Origin: Longimycelium tulufanense
GTDB lineage: Bacteria; Actinomycetota; Actinomycetes; Mycobacteriales; Pseudonocardiaceae
Reading direction: 5' to 3'
DNA: 64,000 nucleotides
Assembly (NCBI RefSeq): GCF_014645795.1
Contig: NZ_BMMK01000002.1
Location: 92,982-156,981, forward strand
Under the pieces are notes generated by a model, which saw only the letters and a list, made by a program, of their open reading frames with translations, was not told where the DNA came from and searched no databases. Every line of letters starts with the position of its first letter. The stretch's first letter is position 1. Shown here piece by piece: positions 11,826 through 20,552 of the stretch. Made by a program: the position numbers and the translations under genes.

Positions 11826-11865
11826 TTCCGGGACGGTACTGGTGATCGCCGGTACCGTCCCGGAA
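11826..11865. terminator. Bidirectional hairpin between convergent genes
   Basis: TTCCGGGACGGTAC at 11826 pairs perfectly over 14 bases with its complement at 11852-11865 around a 12-base loop. It sits between the ends of two convergent genes (11813 and 11880). There is no U-tract, which is common for actinobacterial terminators. Confidence 0.85.
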
Positions 11866-11879
11866 TCCACGAGTACTGA

Positions 11880-13052
11880 TCACCGAAGGGCGGCGACCTC
11901 GGCGACGAACTCGTCGATTTGTTCTGGCGAGACGAAATAGTGCGGTGAGGCGCGCACCAGCTCGGGAAGGCCGCGGCGGGTCATGTCGAGCAGGGTGGAG
12001 TGGACGCGGCTGACGGTGACGGTGATGTCACGTTCGCGAAGCAGGTCCCGCACCTTCTCGGCCGGCACACCGTCCACGGTGAAACTGACGATGCCGCACC
12101 GCTGACGTCCGAGATCGTGCACCGTCACCCCTGGGACGGTGGCAAGCCCGTCCCGCGCCCGTTGGGCGCGATCGGCCACGGCCGCGGCGATCTCGTCGAC
12201 GCCGAGTGCGTCGGCGTAACGCAACGCCTGGAGCAGCCCGAGCCGCTCGGCGACACCGAACTCCCAGAGCTCGTAGACGCGGGCGTCGTCACGCAGCCGG
12301 ATCTCGTCCGGGGCCATCCAGGTCGCGCCGTGCAGGTCGACCAGCCCCGGCCTGAGCCGTTCCGTGGCCGGCCGCCGGACCACGAGCACGCCGGTTCCGC
12401 GTGGCCCGCGCAGCCACTTCCGGCCGGTGACCGCCAGGGCGTCGACGCCGAGCTCGTCGGCGCGTACCCGGAGCTGGCCGGCCGACTGGCAGGCGTCCAG
12501 CAGCACGAAGGCGCCCACCTCGTGCGCGGCGTCCGTGATCTCGCGTACCGGGTTGACCAGGCCGCCGTTGGTCGGGACGTGCACCAGTGATACCAGGCGG
12601 ACCCGCTCGTCGAGCAGCTCACGCAGGGCTGCCGGGTCGACGGCGCCGGTCTCGTCCGACGGTATCGGCTCCACGCTCGCGCCGACCGCGGCGGTCCGGT
12701 GTAGCAGGGCGACGGCGTTGCTGGCGTACTCCACCTCGCTCACCAGGATCCGGTCCCCCTGGGCGAGTGGCAGCGCGGCGAACACCAGGTTCCAGGAACG
12801 GGTGGCGCTGTCGGTGAAGGCGACTTCGAACGCCTCGCAGCCGAGGAACCCGGCGGCCACCCGGTAACCGTCCTCCAGGTCGTCGAGCCGCTCGATGGCC
12901 GCGCGGTAGCCGCCGACCTCGGCCTCGCGACGGAGATGCCCGATCACCTCGTCCAGCACCTGTCGGGGTGGGAGCGAGGATCCCGCACTGTCCAGAAACA
13001 CCTGGTCAGCGCAGGAGGGGGTGTCCGAACGCACGACGTCGAGATCGATCAC
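11880..13052 (-). CDS. Class V aminotransferase-family PLP enzyme
   Basis: 390 residues of the aminotransferase class V / cysteine desulfurase superfamily. PLP contacts are D186 and Q189 (LLDACQSAGQ), and the Schiff-base lysine is K212 in VTGRKWLRGPRGTG. The desulfurase cysteine loop is absent: the matching region reads TVSRVHSTLLDM, so a plain desulfurase is unlikely. The resemblance is closer to isopenicillin N epimerase/EgtE-like C-S lyases, but no ergothioneine genes are nearby. It stands alone, 134 bases before an ABC operon on the same strand. Confidence 0.85.
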   Translation of the reverse strand: MIDLDVVRSDTPSCADQVFLDSAGSSLPPRQVLDEVIGHLRREAEVGGYRAAIERLDDLEDGYRVAAGFLGCEAFEVAFTDSATRSWNLVFAALPLAQGDRILVSEVEYASNAVALLHRTAAVGASVEPIPSDETGAVDPAALRELLDERVRLVSLVHVPTNGGLVNPVREITDAAHEVGAFVLLDACQSAGQLRVRADELGVDALAVTGRKWLRGPRGTGVLVVRRPATERLRPGLVDLHGATWMAPDEIRLRDDARVYELWEFGVAERLGLLQALRYADALGVDEIAAAVADRAQRARDGLATVPGVTVHDLGRQRCGIVSFTVDGVPAEKVRDLLRERDITVTVSRVHSTLLDMTRRGLPELVRASPHYFVSPEQIDEFVAEVAALR

Positions 13053-13186
13053 GGGCTCCTCCTCGGTCGGCTCCGCGGCGTGCCGCCAGTCTGCTGGGCG
13101 GACGCTGGGTGGTGCCAGCGACTCCCGATCAGGTCCTGGGTTCAGCGGACCTGTCGCGGGATCCGAGGTCGTTCACGCCCGGGTCG

Positions 13187-13831
13187 TCACGCCAGGTGCG
13201 TGACGCGGTCCGCCCAGACAGCGAGTAGTTCGTCGTCGTGGCTGATCGCGAGGACACCGGCACCGGTCTCGGCCACATGCGCGGTGACCACGCGCACCAG
13301 CGCCGCAGTGGTGGAGGGGTCGAGCATCGCGGTCATCTCGTCACACACCAGGTATCGGGGGCGCGGCGCAAGCGCACGAGCCAGACACGCCCGCTGCAAC
13401 TGGCCATCACTCACCTCGTGCGCCCGTCGGGTCAGCAGCTCCCCGGTAAGGCCCACCTGCTCGGCCAGCTCGGCGACGCGCCCTGCGGCCTCGGCCGCAC
13501 GCCCGGTCGCGTGCAGCGGCTCGGCGACGACCTCCCGCAGGGTGAACCGCGGATCGACCGAGAGCCGCGGCTGCTGGAACACCACCCCGATCGCGGTGCG
13601 CTGTTCCCGTGGCGCCGCGTGCCGGAAGCGTCGCACGGCCCGGCCGTCCAACTCGACCGTGCCTGCCCACGGCTCCAGCAACAACGCCAGCACCCGCGCC
13701 AGGGTGGACTTTCCGCAGCCGCTCGGGCCGGCCAGGCCGAGCACCTCGCCCGGACGCACCTCGACGTCCACCCCGTCCAGAACCGGGCGGCCCCGCTCGT
13801 AGCCGGCGACCAGGCCGACCCCGGTCAGCAT
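13187..13831 (-). CDS. ABC transporter ATPase (OppF/DppF-like, short)
   Basis: 214 residues. Walker A is GPSGCGKST (35-43), the Q-loop is VVFQQP, Walker B is YLVCDEMTAMLD and the switch His is ISHDD. The signature motif reads VSDGQ instead of LSGGQ. It is shorter than typical OppF because it lacks the C-terminal oligopeptide-transporter extension and part of the tail. The start overlaps the partner ATPase stop by 7 bases. It is the last gene of the five-gene importer operon. Confidence 0.92.
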   Translation of the reverse strand: MLTGVGLVAGYERGRPVLDGVDVEVRPGEVLGLAGPSGCGKSTLARVLALLLEPWAGTVELDGRAVRRFRHAAPREQRTAIGVVFQQPRLSVDPRFTLREVVAEPLHATGRAAEAAGRVAELAEQVGLTGELLTRRAHEVSDGQLQRACLARALAPRPRYLVCDEMTAMLDPSTTAALVRVVTAHVAETGAGVLAISHDDELLAVWADRVTHLA

Positions 13832-14784
13832 GGCCGGCGGCAGGCGACCATGCGGTCGTCCCAGCGGATCAGCTCGGGGTCACCGCTGCAGCCTGCGTCC
13901 GGGCCGAGCGGACAGCGCGGTGCGAACGCGCAGCCCGCGGGCAACGCGGTCAGCTCGGGAGGTTCGCCGGGGATCGGGGTGAAGCCACCGCCGGGCAGGG
14001 CGGCGAGCAGGCCCGCGGTGTAGGGGTGCAACGGCTCGGCGAACACCCGCGCCGCGGGGCCCAGTTCGACCAGCCGGCTCGCGTACATGACGGCCAGGTC
14101 GGTGGCGACCGGACGGGCGGCCGCGAGGTCGTGCGTGATCATCAACACGGCCCTGCCCTCCTCGGCCAGCCCGGCGAGCAGGTCGACGGTGCGCCGCACG
14201 AGCGGCCGGTCCAGCCCGGTCGTGGGCTCGTCGGCCACCACCAGCGGTGGGTCACCGACCAACGCCAGCGCCACGGCCACCCGCTGCGCCATCCCACCGG
14301 ACAGCTCGTGCGGGTAGCGGTCGAGGAACGCCGGTTCCAGGCCCACCCGCTCGGCCAGGTGTTCGGCGAACCCGAACGGATCGTCGACGTCGGGCCGCAA
14401 CACGCGCACCGTCTCCAACAGCTGGCTCCGCGCGGTGCGCACGGGGGTGAGATGGGTTGCCGCCGACTGCGGCACCAGCCCGACCAACCGGCCACGCACC
14501 CGTTGCGCCAGAACATTTTCCGGTGCCGACATCACATCGATCGGACCGTCCTGTTCGGACAGCAGGGCGTGCCCACGAACCTGGGCGTTGCCGGGCAACA
14601 ACCCCAGCAGCGCCGAGGCCAGCACCGACTTCCCACAGCCGCTCTCCCCCACCAACGCCAGCAACTGGCCGCGTCGCAACGAGAAGGTGGCGTCAGTGAC
14701 CGCGCGAACCTCGCCTCCGCGCCCGCGCCGGCCGAGCAGGAACCGGACGGAGAGCCCGCGCACGTCCAGTAGCTCGCCGGTCAC
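13825..14784 (-). CDS. ABC transporter ATPase (OppD/DppD-like)
   Basis: 319 residues from the GTG at 14784, which overlaps the permease stop by 4 bases; longer frames are shadows. Walker A GESGCGKS (46-53), signature ELSGGMAQR, Walker B LVVADEPTTGLD, switch His ITHD. The C-terminus carries the oligopeptide-transporter extension with its cysteines (CAFAPRCPLGPDAGCSG...ACRRPC), typical of the OppD/DppD family and able to hold an Fe-S cluster in some members. Confidence 0.93.
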   Translation of the reverse strand: MTGELLDVRGLSVRFLLGRRGRGGEVRAVTDATFSLRRGQLLALVGESGCGKSVLASALLGLLPGNAQVRGHALLSEQDGPIDVMSAPENVLAQRVRGRLVGLVPQSAATHLTPVRTARSQLLETVRVLRPDVDDPFGFAEHLAERVGLEPAFLDRYPHELSGGMAQRVAVALALVGDPPLVVADEPTTGLDRPLVRRTVDLLAGLAEEGRAVLMITHDLAAARPVATDLAVMYASRLVELGPAARVFAEPLHPYTAGLLAALPGGGFTPIPGEPPELTALPAGCAFAPRCPLGPDAGCSGDPELIRWDDRMVACRRPC

Positions 14785-15704
14785 AGCGACAACTCCGATC
14801 GCCGCCGGGGAACCAACCGGTCCCGCCAGGTCGAGGCAATGCCGGACACCGCCAATGTGGCGGCGACCAACAACACCGACGGCAACACCACGGTCCACCA
14901 CGCTCCGGCGAGGACCGAGCCGCGACCGTCCCCGAGGATGTTCCCGATACTCGCCATGTGCGGCGGCAGGCCGAGACCGAGGAAGCTCAGGGCCGTCTCG
15001 TGCCACACGGCGTGCGGCAACAACAACACCGCCGAGATCGCCGCCTGCGGCACGATTGCCGGCAGGAGGTGGCGACGTACCACACGCCAACGCGAGGCAC
15101 CGCCGGAGATCGCGGCATCGATGAACGGCCGTTGTCGCAAGGAAAGCACCTCGGCCCGCACGATGCGCGCGACGGTTGTCCAGTGCGTCAGTGCGATCGA
15201 GGCGACGACCGCGAGCAGGCCTCCCCGGTAGAGCGCCACGATCACGATGCCCAACAGGAGGTGGGGCACGGCGTTCACCGCGTCGACGCAGCGCATGACG
15301 AGCCGGTCGGTCCATCCACCGAGGGCACCGGACACGGTGCCCACCAACGCGCCGAGCGCGGTCGAGACGACCGCACACAACGCGGCCACCAGCAACGAGA
15401 CCCGTAGCCCGGCGAAGGTGCGCGACAGCAGGTCACGACCGGCCTCGTCGGTACCGAACAGGTGGGTGGGGCTCGGCGGACGCAACACCGCGCCGTAGTC
15501 CACCAACCGCTCGTCCAGCCCACCGAGCCAGGGCAACAGCACGGCTCCCACGGTCAGCAGGACCAGCGTTGCCAACCCGGCCACCAGACGTAGCCGATTC
15601 GCCGTACGCGCGGCCCGGGAACGTCCGGCACGTGATCGGGCCACCGGTTGCCAGTCTCCGGTGTCGGCGCCGCCGGAGGTCACCGGTGTGGCGAGATCAA
15701 CCAT
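14781..15704 (-). CDS. ABC transporter permease (OppC/DppC-like)
   Basis: 307 residues with about six membrane helices after a basic cytoplasmic N-terminus. The family landmarks are HLFGTDEAGRDLLSR early on and the EAA-type coupling loop FIDAAISGGASRWRVVRRHLLP. Pairs with the upstream permease; the start overlaps that gene's stop region by 8 bases. Confidence 0.93.
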   Translation of the reverse strand: MVDLATPVTSGGADTGDWQPVARSRAGRSRAARTANRLRLVAGLATLVLLTVGAVLLPWLGGLDERLVDYGAVLRPPSPTHLFGTDEAGRDLLSRTFAGLRVSLLVAALCAVVSTALGALVGTVSGALGGWTDRLVMRCVDAVNAVPHLLLGIVIVALYRGGLLAVVASIALTHWTTVARIVRAEVLSLRQRPFIDAAISGGASRWRVVRRHLLPAIVPQAAISAVLLLPHAVWHETALSFLGLGLPPHMASIGNILGDGRGSVLAGAWWTVVLPSVLLVAATLAVSGIASTWRDRLVPRRRSELSL

Positions 15705-16755
15705 CGGTGGCCACCCTCGGGTCCAGCAGCGCGACCGCCACGTCGGCCAGCAGCGAGCCGAGCAGCACCGCCAACGTCGCGAGCAGGGTCAGGGCGGCCA
15801 GCAGCGGGAAGTCGACGGACAGCGCGGACTTCACCACGGCCGAGGCGAGTCCCGGCCAGGAGAAGACCTCCTCCACCAGCACCGCGCCGGTCACCAGCTC
15901 GGGCACCCGGGCGCCGACCAGGGTCACGAACGGCAGCAGCGCGGTCGGGAGGGCGTGCCGCAGGACAACCATCCACTCGGCCAGGCCCCGCGCCCGTGCG
16001 CCCGCCACGTGGTCCTCGGCCAGCGACGACAGCAGCGACTGCCGGACGTGCAGCACCAGCCAGGGGGACTGCGAGACACCGAGCACCGACGCCGGCAGCA
16101 CCAGGTGCCTGGTCACCTGGCTGAACGTCGCCGGCTGGCCGGCATCGGTGAGCCCGGCCACCGGCAGCCAGCGCAGTGTGAGCGCGAAGACGGCGATCGC
16201 GCCCAGCGCGAGAACGAACGGCGGGATCCCTTCCAGCGCGTGCCCGACGGCGGTGACGACACGGTCCAGCCAGCCACCCTGACGCCGGGCCGCCAGGGTG
16301 CCGAGCACCAGAGCGAGCAGCACGGCGACGGCCAGCCCGGAGCACATCAGCAACAGCGTCCACGGCAGCCGCTCACCGATCACGTCCGTGACGGGCTGCC
16401 GGAACGACCGGCTGTGGCCGAGGTCGCCGGTGAGCAGCCCACCGAGCCAGTGTCCGAACTGGACCAGCGCCGGCTCGTCGACCCCCAGTTCCGCACGCAC
16501 CCTGTCCACATCGGACTGTGAAGCGGTGAAGATCTGGTTGCCGTAGTACTGCTTGACGGGGTCGAACGGCGATGCGGCACCCAGCGCGAACACCGCGGCG
16601 GAGACCAGGACCAGGACGGGCACCGCGAACGCCAGCCGGCGGCCGGCCAGCGCGGCAACGGCACGCGCGCGGCGCCGGCGACCCGCCCCGGCGAGCGGGC
16701 CCGGCTGGCGGGCCGTCGCGGGCGGGCTCGGTGTGGGCCCGTCCGCGAGGTTCAT
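15697..16755 (-). CDS. ABC transporter permease (OppB/DppB-like)
   Basis: 352 residues from the ATG at 16755, overlapping the solute-binding protein stop by 4 bases. The first helix (LAFAVPVLVLVSAAVFALG) is followed by the large extracytoplasmic loop with FDPVKQYYGN, then five more helices. The coupling motif EDHVAGARARGLAEWMVVLRHALP is clear. A Pro/Arg-rich N-terminal tail of about 35 residues is unusual but common in GC-rich genomes. Confidence 0.93.
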   Translation of the reverse strand: MNLADGPTPSPPATARQPGPLAGAGRRRRARAVAALAGRRLAFAVPVLVLVSAAVFALGAASPFDPVKQYYGNQIFTASQSDVDRVRAELGVDEPALVQFGHWLGGLLTGDLGHSRSFRQPVTDVIGERLPWTLLLMCSGLAVAVLLALVLGTLAARRQGGWLDRVVTAVGHALEGIPPFVLALGAIAVFALTLRWLPVAGLTDAGQPATFSQVTRHLVLPASVLGVSQSPWLVLHVRQSLLSSLAEDHVAGARARGLAEWMVVLRHALPTALLPFVTLVGARVPELVTGAVLVEEVFSWPGLASAVVKSALSVDFPLLAALTLLATLAVLLGSLLADVAVALLDPRVATDG

Positions 16756-18362
16756 CGCTTCGGCGCCCAGTCCTGCACGTTCCACCACGGGCCCCAGGTG
16801 AACCCGTGGACGTGCCCCTCGACGATCGGCTCGTAGCCGGTCCACCCGTCGCGGACCACGTAGGTGTGGTCGAGGAAGACCAGGAACACCATGCCCGGGT
16901 CGGCCGCGTACGCGCGTTGGAACTGCTTGTAGTACGCCACCCGTTGGGCCGGGTCGATCGTGCGGCGGGCCGCGTCCAGCGCCTCGTCGACCTCGGGGTT
17001 CTTGTAAGAGCCCGGGTTGTTGAAGCCGTCGCCGGCGTACGAGGAGTGCAGTAGCGGGTAGGAGGTCAGGTCCGGGTCGAACGGGTTGCCGTCGCCGAGC
17101 ACGAGCGCGTCTTGACCCATGCGCGGCTCGATGGCGTCCCAGCCGAGGCCCTCCAGGTTCACCTCGACACCGACCGCCTTGGCGTCGGAGGCGAACGCCT
17201 GGGCGAGATCCTTGCGGACGTTGTCGCCGGCCGGGTACATCACGGTGAATGCGGCACGCCGGCCGTCCCGGCCCCGGATCCCGTCGTCCCCCTTCACCCA
17301 GCCGGCCTCGTCGAGGACGCGCTCGGCCTCGGCCCGGTCGTAGCGGAACTGCGCCGAGGGCTCGACGAACTCCGGCAGCGACTGCGGGATCGGCGTGGAG
17401 GCCGGGGCGCCCTTCCCGGCGAGCAGGGCGTCGATCATGCCCTTGCGGTTCACCGCGTAGTTGAGGGCGAGCCGGATGGCCTTGTCACCGGTGACCGGGT
17501 TGCCCATCGGCATCTCGATCGTCCGGTAGTCGGAGGTGCGGTGGGTGACGACCTTGAAGCCATCGGTGTTCTCGAACGTCTTGGCCAGCTTCGGCGGCAG
17601 CGGGCCGCCGTCGAAGTCGCCCCCGCGCAGCCGCTGCGCGCGGGTGTTGTCGTCGGTGGCGAAGACCACGGTGATCTTGCGGATCTTCGGTGCGCCGCCC
17701 CAGTAGGTGTCGTTGGCCTTCAACACCATGCGCTCACCCCGGCGCCAGTCCTCCAGCTCGTACGGGCCGGTGCCGATCGGCTTGACGTTCATCGGGGACC
17801 TGTCCTGGGGCTCCGGCTTGGCCAGCACCTCGCTCGGCAGGATGCCCATCACCAGCTTGTGCTGGAACGGCGCGTACGGGTAGGCGAGGTCGAACCGGAC
17901 GGTCCGCGGATCCATTTCGACGACGTCGGAGATCATCGACAGCGAGGAACGCACGGTGGACGCGTAGGCCGGGTTGAGGGCGGCCTTGTAGGTGGCGACC
18001 ACGTCGGCGGCGTCGAAGGGGCTGCCGTCGTGGAACCTCACGTCCTTGCGCAGCTTCACCGTCCAGCTCTTGCCGTCCGCCGAGGGCTGCGGCAACTCGG
18101 CGGCCAGCGCCGGTTCCAGGGTGCGGTCGGCGCGGTAGGCGAGCAGGCCGTCGAACAGCTTGGACGCGCCGCTCTCGGCGTAGCCGAGCAGGGGGTTCAG
18201 GCTGTCCGGCTCGTTGGGGTCGACGAGGGTGAGCCGGGTGCGGTCGGCGTCGCGACTGGCGTCCGGGTTCGCCGGCGCGGAGCAGGCGACGAGCGCCGTT
18301 GCCGCGGCCAGGGCGAGCAGGACCGGCACGAGTCGGGGACGGAGGGGCCGGGGGTGGGGCAC
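16752..18362 (-). CDS. Solute-binding lipoprotein, family 5 (peptide/nickel/opine type)
   Basis: 536 residues, GTG start. The signal peptide ends in the lipobox LVAC (C27), so it is membrane-anchored and a substrate for LspA. Family 5 landmarks: the N-terminal NPLL segment, LRKDVRFHDGSPFDAADVV, and the hinge motif PIGTGPYELEDW. It captures the ligand for the four downstream transport genes. The ligand cannot be deduced; peptides are the commonest for this family. A promoter is visible whose -10 is 6 bases before the GTG, so the mRNA is probably leaderless. Confidence 0.93.
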   Translation of the reverse strand: MPHPRPLRPRLVPVLLALAAATALVACSAPANPDASRDADRTRLTLVDPNEPDSLNPLLGYAESGASKLFDGLLAYRADRTLEPALAAELPQPSADGKSWTVKLRKDVRFHDGSPFDAADVVATYKAALNPAYASTVRSSLSMISDVVEMDPRTVRFDLAYPYAPFQHKLVMGILPSEVLAKPEPQDRSPMNVKPIGTGPYELEDWRRGERMVLKANDTYWGGAPKIRKITVVFATDDNTRAQRLRGGDFDGGPLPPKLAKTFENTDGFKVVTHRTSDYRTIEMPMGNPVTGDKAIRLALNYAVNRKGMIDALLAGKGAPASTPIPQSLPEFVEPSAQFRYDRAEAERVLDEAGWVKGDDGIRGRDGRRAAFTVMYPAGDNVRKDLAQAFASDAKAVGVEVNLEGLGWDAIEPRMGQDALVLGDGNPFDPDLTSYPLLHSSYAGDGFNNPGSYKNPEVDEALDAARRTIDPAQRVAYYKQFQRAYAADPGMVFLVFLDHTYVVRDGWTGYEPIVEGHVHGFTWGPWWNVQDWAPKR

Positions 18363-18368
18363 AGCGCG

Positions 18369-18398
18369 ACCCTAGAGTTTGCTGCGAACCGCTTGCAA
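18369..18398 (-). promoter_or_regulatory. Promoter of the ABC importer operon, leaderless
   Basis: On the minus strand TTGCAA (18398-18393) and TAGGGT (18374-18369) are 18 bases apart. The GTG of the binding protein lies at 18362, six bases after the -10, which fits transcription starting at the start codon. Confidence 0.6.
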
Positions 18399-18557
18399 CA
18401 GTGCTGGGCTGCTCGGCTCCGAGCTGCGCTGCGCACCTTGTCGCTGTGTGGCGACGCTCGCATCGCCCACGTGCGCCACGTCACGCCGCTCCGCGTCGCG
18501 GATGCGGGAGGTGGAGCGTACATGGTGGGATCGGGGTGGCGGGAAGGAGGAAGGCCG

Positions 18558-19349
18558 GTGCGAATCGGGTTGTGCCAGATCGTCTCGACCCCCGAGCCCT
18601 CGACCAACCTCGGGCTGGTGCGGGAGGGCGTGGCCAGTGCGGCGAAACGGGGAGCGACCGTGGTGGTCTTTCCCGAGGCCACGATGGCGTGTTTCGGCGT
18701 GCCGCTCGGCCCACTCGCCGAGCCGGTGGACGGCCCCTGGGCCGACGAGGTGCGGGAGATCGCCGCGGAGGCCGGTGTCACGGTCGTCGCCGGGATGTTC
18801 ACCCCGGAGCCCGACGGCCGGGTGCGCAACACGGTGCTGGTCACCGGCGGGGGCGCCGAGACGCACTACGACAAGGTCCACCTTTACGACGCGTTCGGCT
18901 TTGCCGAGTCCCGCACGGTGGCGCCGGGCTCCCAACTGGTGACCTTTCCGATCGGCGACATCCACGTCGGACTGGCGACCTGCTACGACATCCGCTTTCC
19001 CGGCCTGTTCACCACGCTCGCCGCGAACGGCGCATCGGTGATCTTGCTCGGCGCCTCGTGGGGCGCGGGGCCGGGCAAGCGCGAACAGTGGGAGCTGCTC
19101 GTCCGGGCCCGTGCCCTGGACAGCACGTCCTGGGTGGTGGCATGTGGTCAGGCCGATCCGACCACCGTGGGACGGGAGCCGTTGGGCAACGCACCCAGCG
19201 GGATCGGGTTCAGCACGGTGGCCGACCCGTTCGGCCGGATCCACGCGCAGCTGGAGGCCAAGCCGGACGTCCTGGTCGTCGACCTCGACCCAGCCACGGT
19301 GCACGAGGCCCGCACCACCCTGCCCGTCCTCGCCAACCGACGCTTCTGA
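18558..19349 (+). CDS. Carbon-nitrogen hydrolase (nitrilase superfamily)
   Basis: 263 residues from the GTG at 18558, with AGGAGG 7 bases upstream. The Glu-Lys-Cys triad is intact: E40 (VVFPEA), K106 (HYDKVHLYDAF) and C142 (ATCYDIRFP). The size and motifs fit the Nit/omega-amidase/NLP branch that hydrolyses small amides such as deaminated glutathione or 2-oxo acid amides. A true nitrilase is less likely. The gene is divergent from the ABC operon. After the stop codon the same frame stays open for 56 codons (separate entry). Confidence 0.92.
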   Translation: MRIGLCQIVSTPEPSTNLGLVREGVASAAKRGATVVVFPEATMACFGVPLGPLAEPVDGPWADEVREIAAEAGVTVVAGMFTPEPDGRVRNTVLVTGGGAETHYDKVHLYDAFGFAESRTVAPGSQLVTFPIGDIHVGLATCYDIRFPGLFTTLAANGASVILLGASWGAGPGKREQWELLVRARALDSTSWVVACGQADPTTVGREPLGNAPSGIGFSTVADPFGRIHAQLEAKPDVLVVDLDPATVHEARTTLPVLANRRF

Positions 19350-19520
19350 ACCGAACCGTACGAACTACCAAGACCTCGCGCCACCATCAACCCGCAGGGA
19401 CGGCACACGAACACGAAGGACGGCTACTTCTACCACATCGAGTCCGTGTATGCGGTTCGGAGCGACCCGAACAAGCGCTCGGTCATCACCCAGTCGCTAC
19501 AGAAGACTTTCTTCCCCTGA
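19350..19520 (+). other. In-frame open extension after the amidase stop, possible remnant
   Basis: Directly after the TGA at 19347 the same frame runs for 56 sense codons to a TGA at 19518. The last part (KDGYFYHIESVYAVRSDPNK) looks like real protein, with several AT-ending codons unlike neighbouring genes. There is no good start codon or ribosome-binding site. It may be a decayed piece of another gene or of a longer ancestor. I do not recognise it. The rest of the spacer to 19631 shows nothing clear. Confidence 0.3.
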
Positions 19521-19631
19521 AAAGGGAGAAAGCGGTCGCCGCCAGAAAACGACGATCATCGGGACTCCCCCAACCGCCGTTACCGGGTTCACCGGGTCTG
19601 GTGCGCAACTGAGCTGGTCGCCGAGGTGTTG

Positions 19632-20552
19632 CTACATGTCGAGGCCGAGGTCGAGTGCTGGTGCGGAGTGGGTGAGTGCACCCACGGCCAGGTAGTCGAC
19701 ACCGGTCTCGGCGTAGGCGCGGGCGACGTCGAGGGTGAGCCCGCCGGAGGCTTCCAACCGCGTCGTCGTGCCAGCGGTGTCGCGACGGCGGACGGCTTCG
19801 GTGCACTGCTCGACGGTGAAGTTGTCCAGCAGGACCTCTTCGGCGCCCATGGCCAGGACCTCGTCGAGCTCGGCCAGCGTGGTCACCTCGACCTCGCGGG
19901 GTAGGCCGGGGGCGTGCGCCCGGGCGGCCGCCAACGCGGCACCCACCGAACCGGCGGCCACGACGTGGTTGTCCTTGATGAGCACGGCGTCGCCAAGACC
20001 CATGCGATGGTTGACCCCGCCGCCGCAGCGGACCGCGTACTTCTGCAACAGCCGCAGCCCGGGCAGGGTCTTGCGGCTGTCCCGGATCGCGCACCCGGTG
20101 CCCGCAACCTCCTCCACCCACGCCGCGGTGGCGGTGGCCACCCCGGACAGGTGGCAGAGCAGGTTGAGCACCGTGCGCTCGGCGGTGAGCAGCTCGCGAG
20201 TGCCGGCTCGGAGCCGCAGTGCCGTGTCGCCGGGAGCCAGCCGGTCGCCATCCGCGCGCTGTTCCAGGACCTGGTAGTCCCCGACCACCATGTCCAACGC
20301 CGCCAGCGCCACCGGCACGCCCGCGAGTACGCCGGTCCGGCGGGGCGCGATGACCGCCTCGGCAACCGCGTCCGCGGGCACCGTGGCCACGGTGGTCACA
20401 TCCGGCCCGTAGCGCAGGTCCTCGGCCAACGCCTCGGTGGCCACCCGGCGCACGTCCTCGACGTCCAAACCGGCCTCACGCACGATCTCCGTCACGGCAA
20501 CGGAAATGTGGGTGGTCGCGGGATCTGTGACCGGAACGCCGAACTGGGTCAC
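19632..20552 (-). CDS. nadC: Nicotinate-nucleotide pyrophosphorylase (quinolinate phosphoribosyltransferase)
   Basis: 306 residues from the GTG at 20552, overlapping the nadB stop by 4 bases. It joins quinolinate to PRPP to give NaMN. Active-site segments are DSRKTLPGLR (basic pocket), HRMGLGDAVLIKDNH and the C-terminal EASGGL and VDYLAVGALTHS. Last gene of nadABC; convergent with the amidase gene. Confidence 0.96.
   Translation of the reverse strand: MTQFGVPVTDPATTHISVAVTEIVREAGLDVEDVRRVATEALAEDLRYGPDVTTVATVPADAVAEAVIAPRRTGVLAGVPVALAALDMVVGDYQVLEQRADGDRLAPGDTALRLRAGTRELLTAERTVLNLLCHLSGVATATAAWVEEVAGTGCAIRDSRKTLPGLRLLQKYAVRCGGGVNHRMGLGDAVLIKDNHVVAAGSVGAALAAARAHAPGLPREVEVTTLAELDEVLAMGAEEVLLDNFTVEQCTEAVRRRDTAGTTTRLEASGGLTLDVARAYAETGVDYLAVGALTHSAPALDLGLDM

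Noticed and set aside
17112-18540. Upstream part of a 745-codon plus-strand frame ending in the amidase
   Set aside because: It lies antisense to the binding-protein gene and has no domain; the amidase starts at a GTG with a good ribosome-binding site at 18558.
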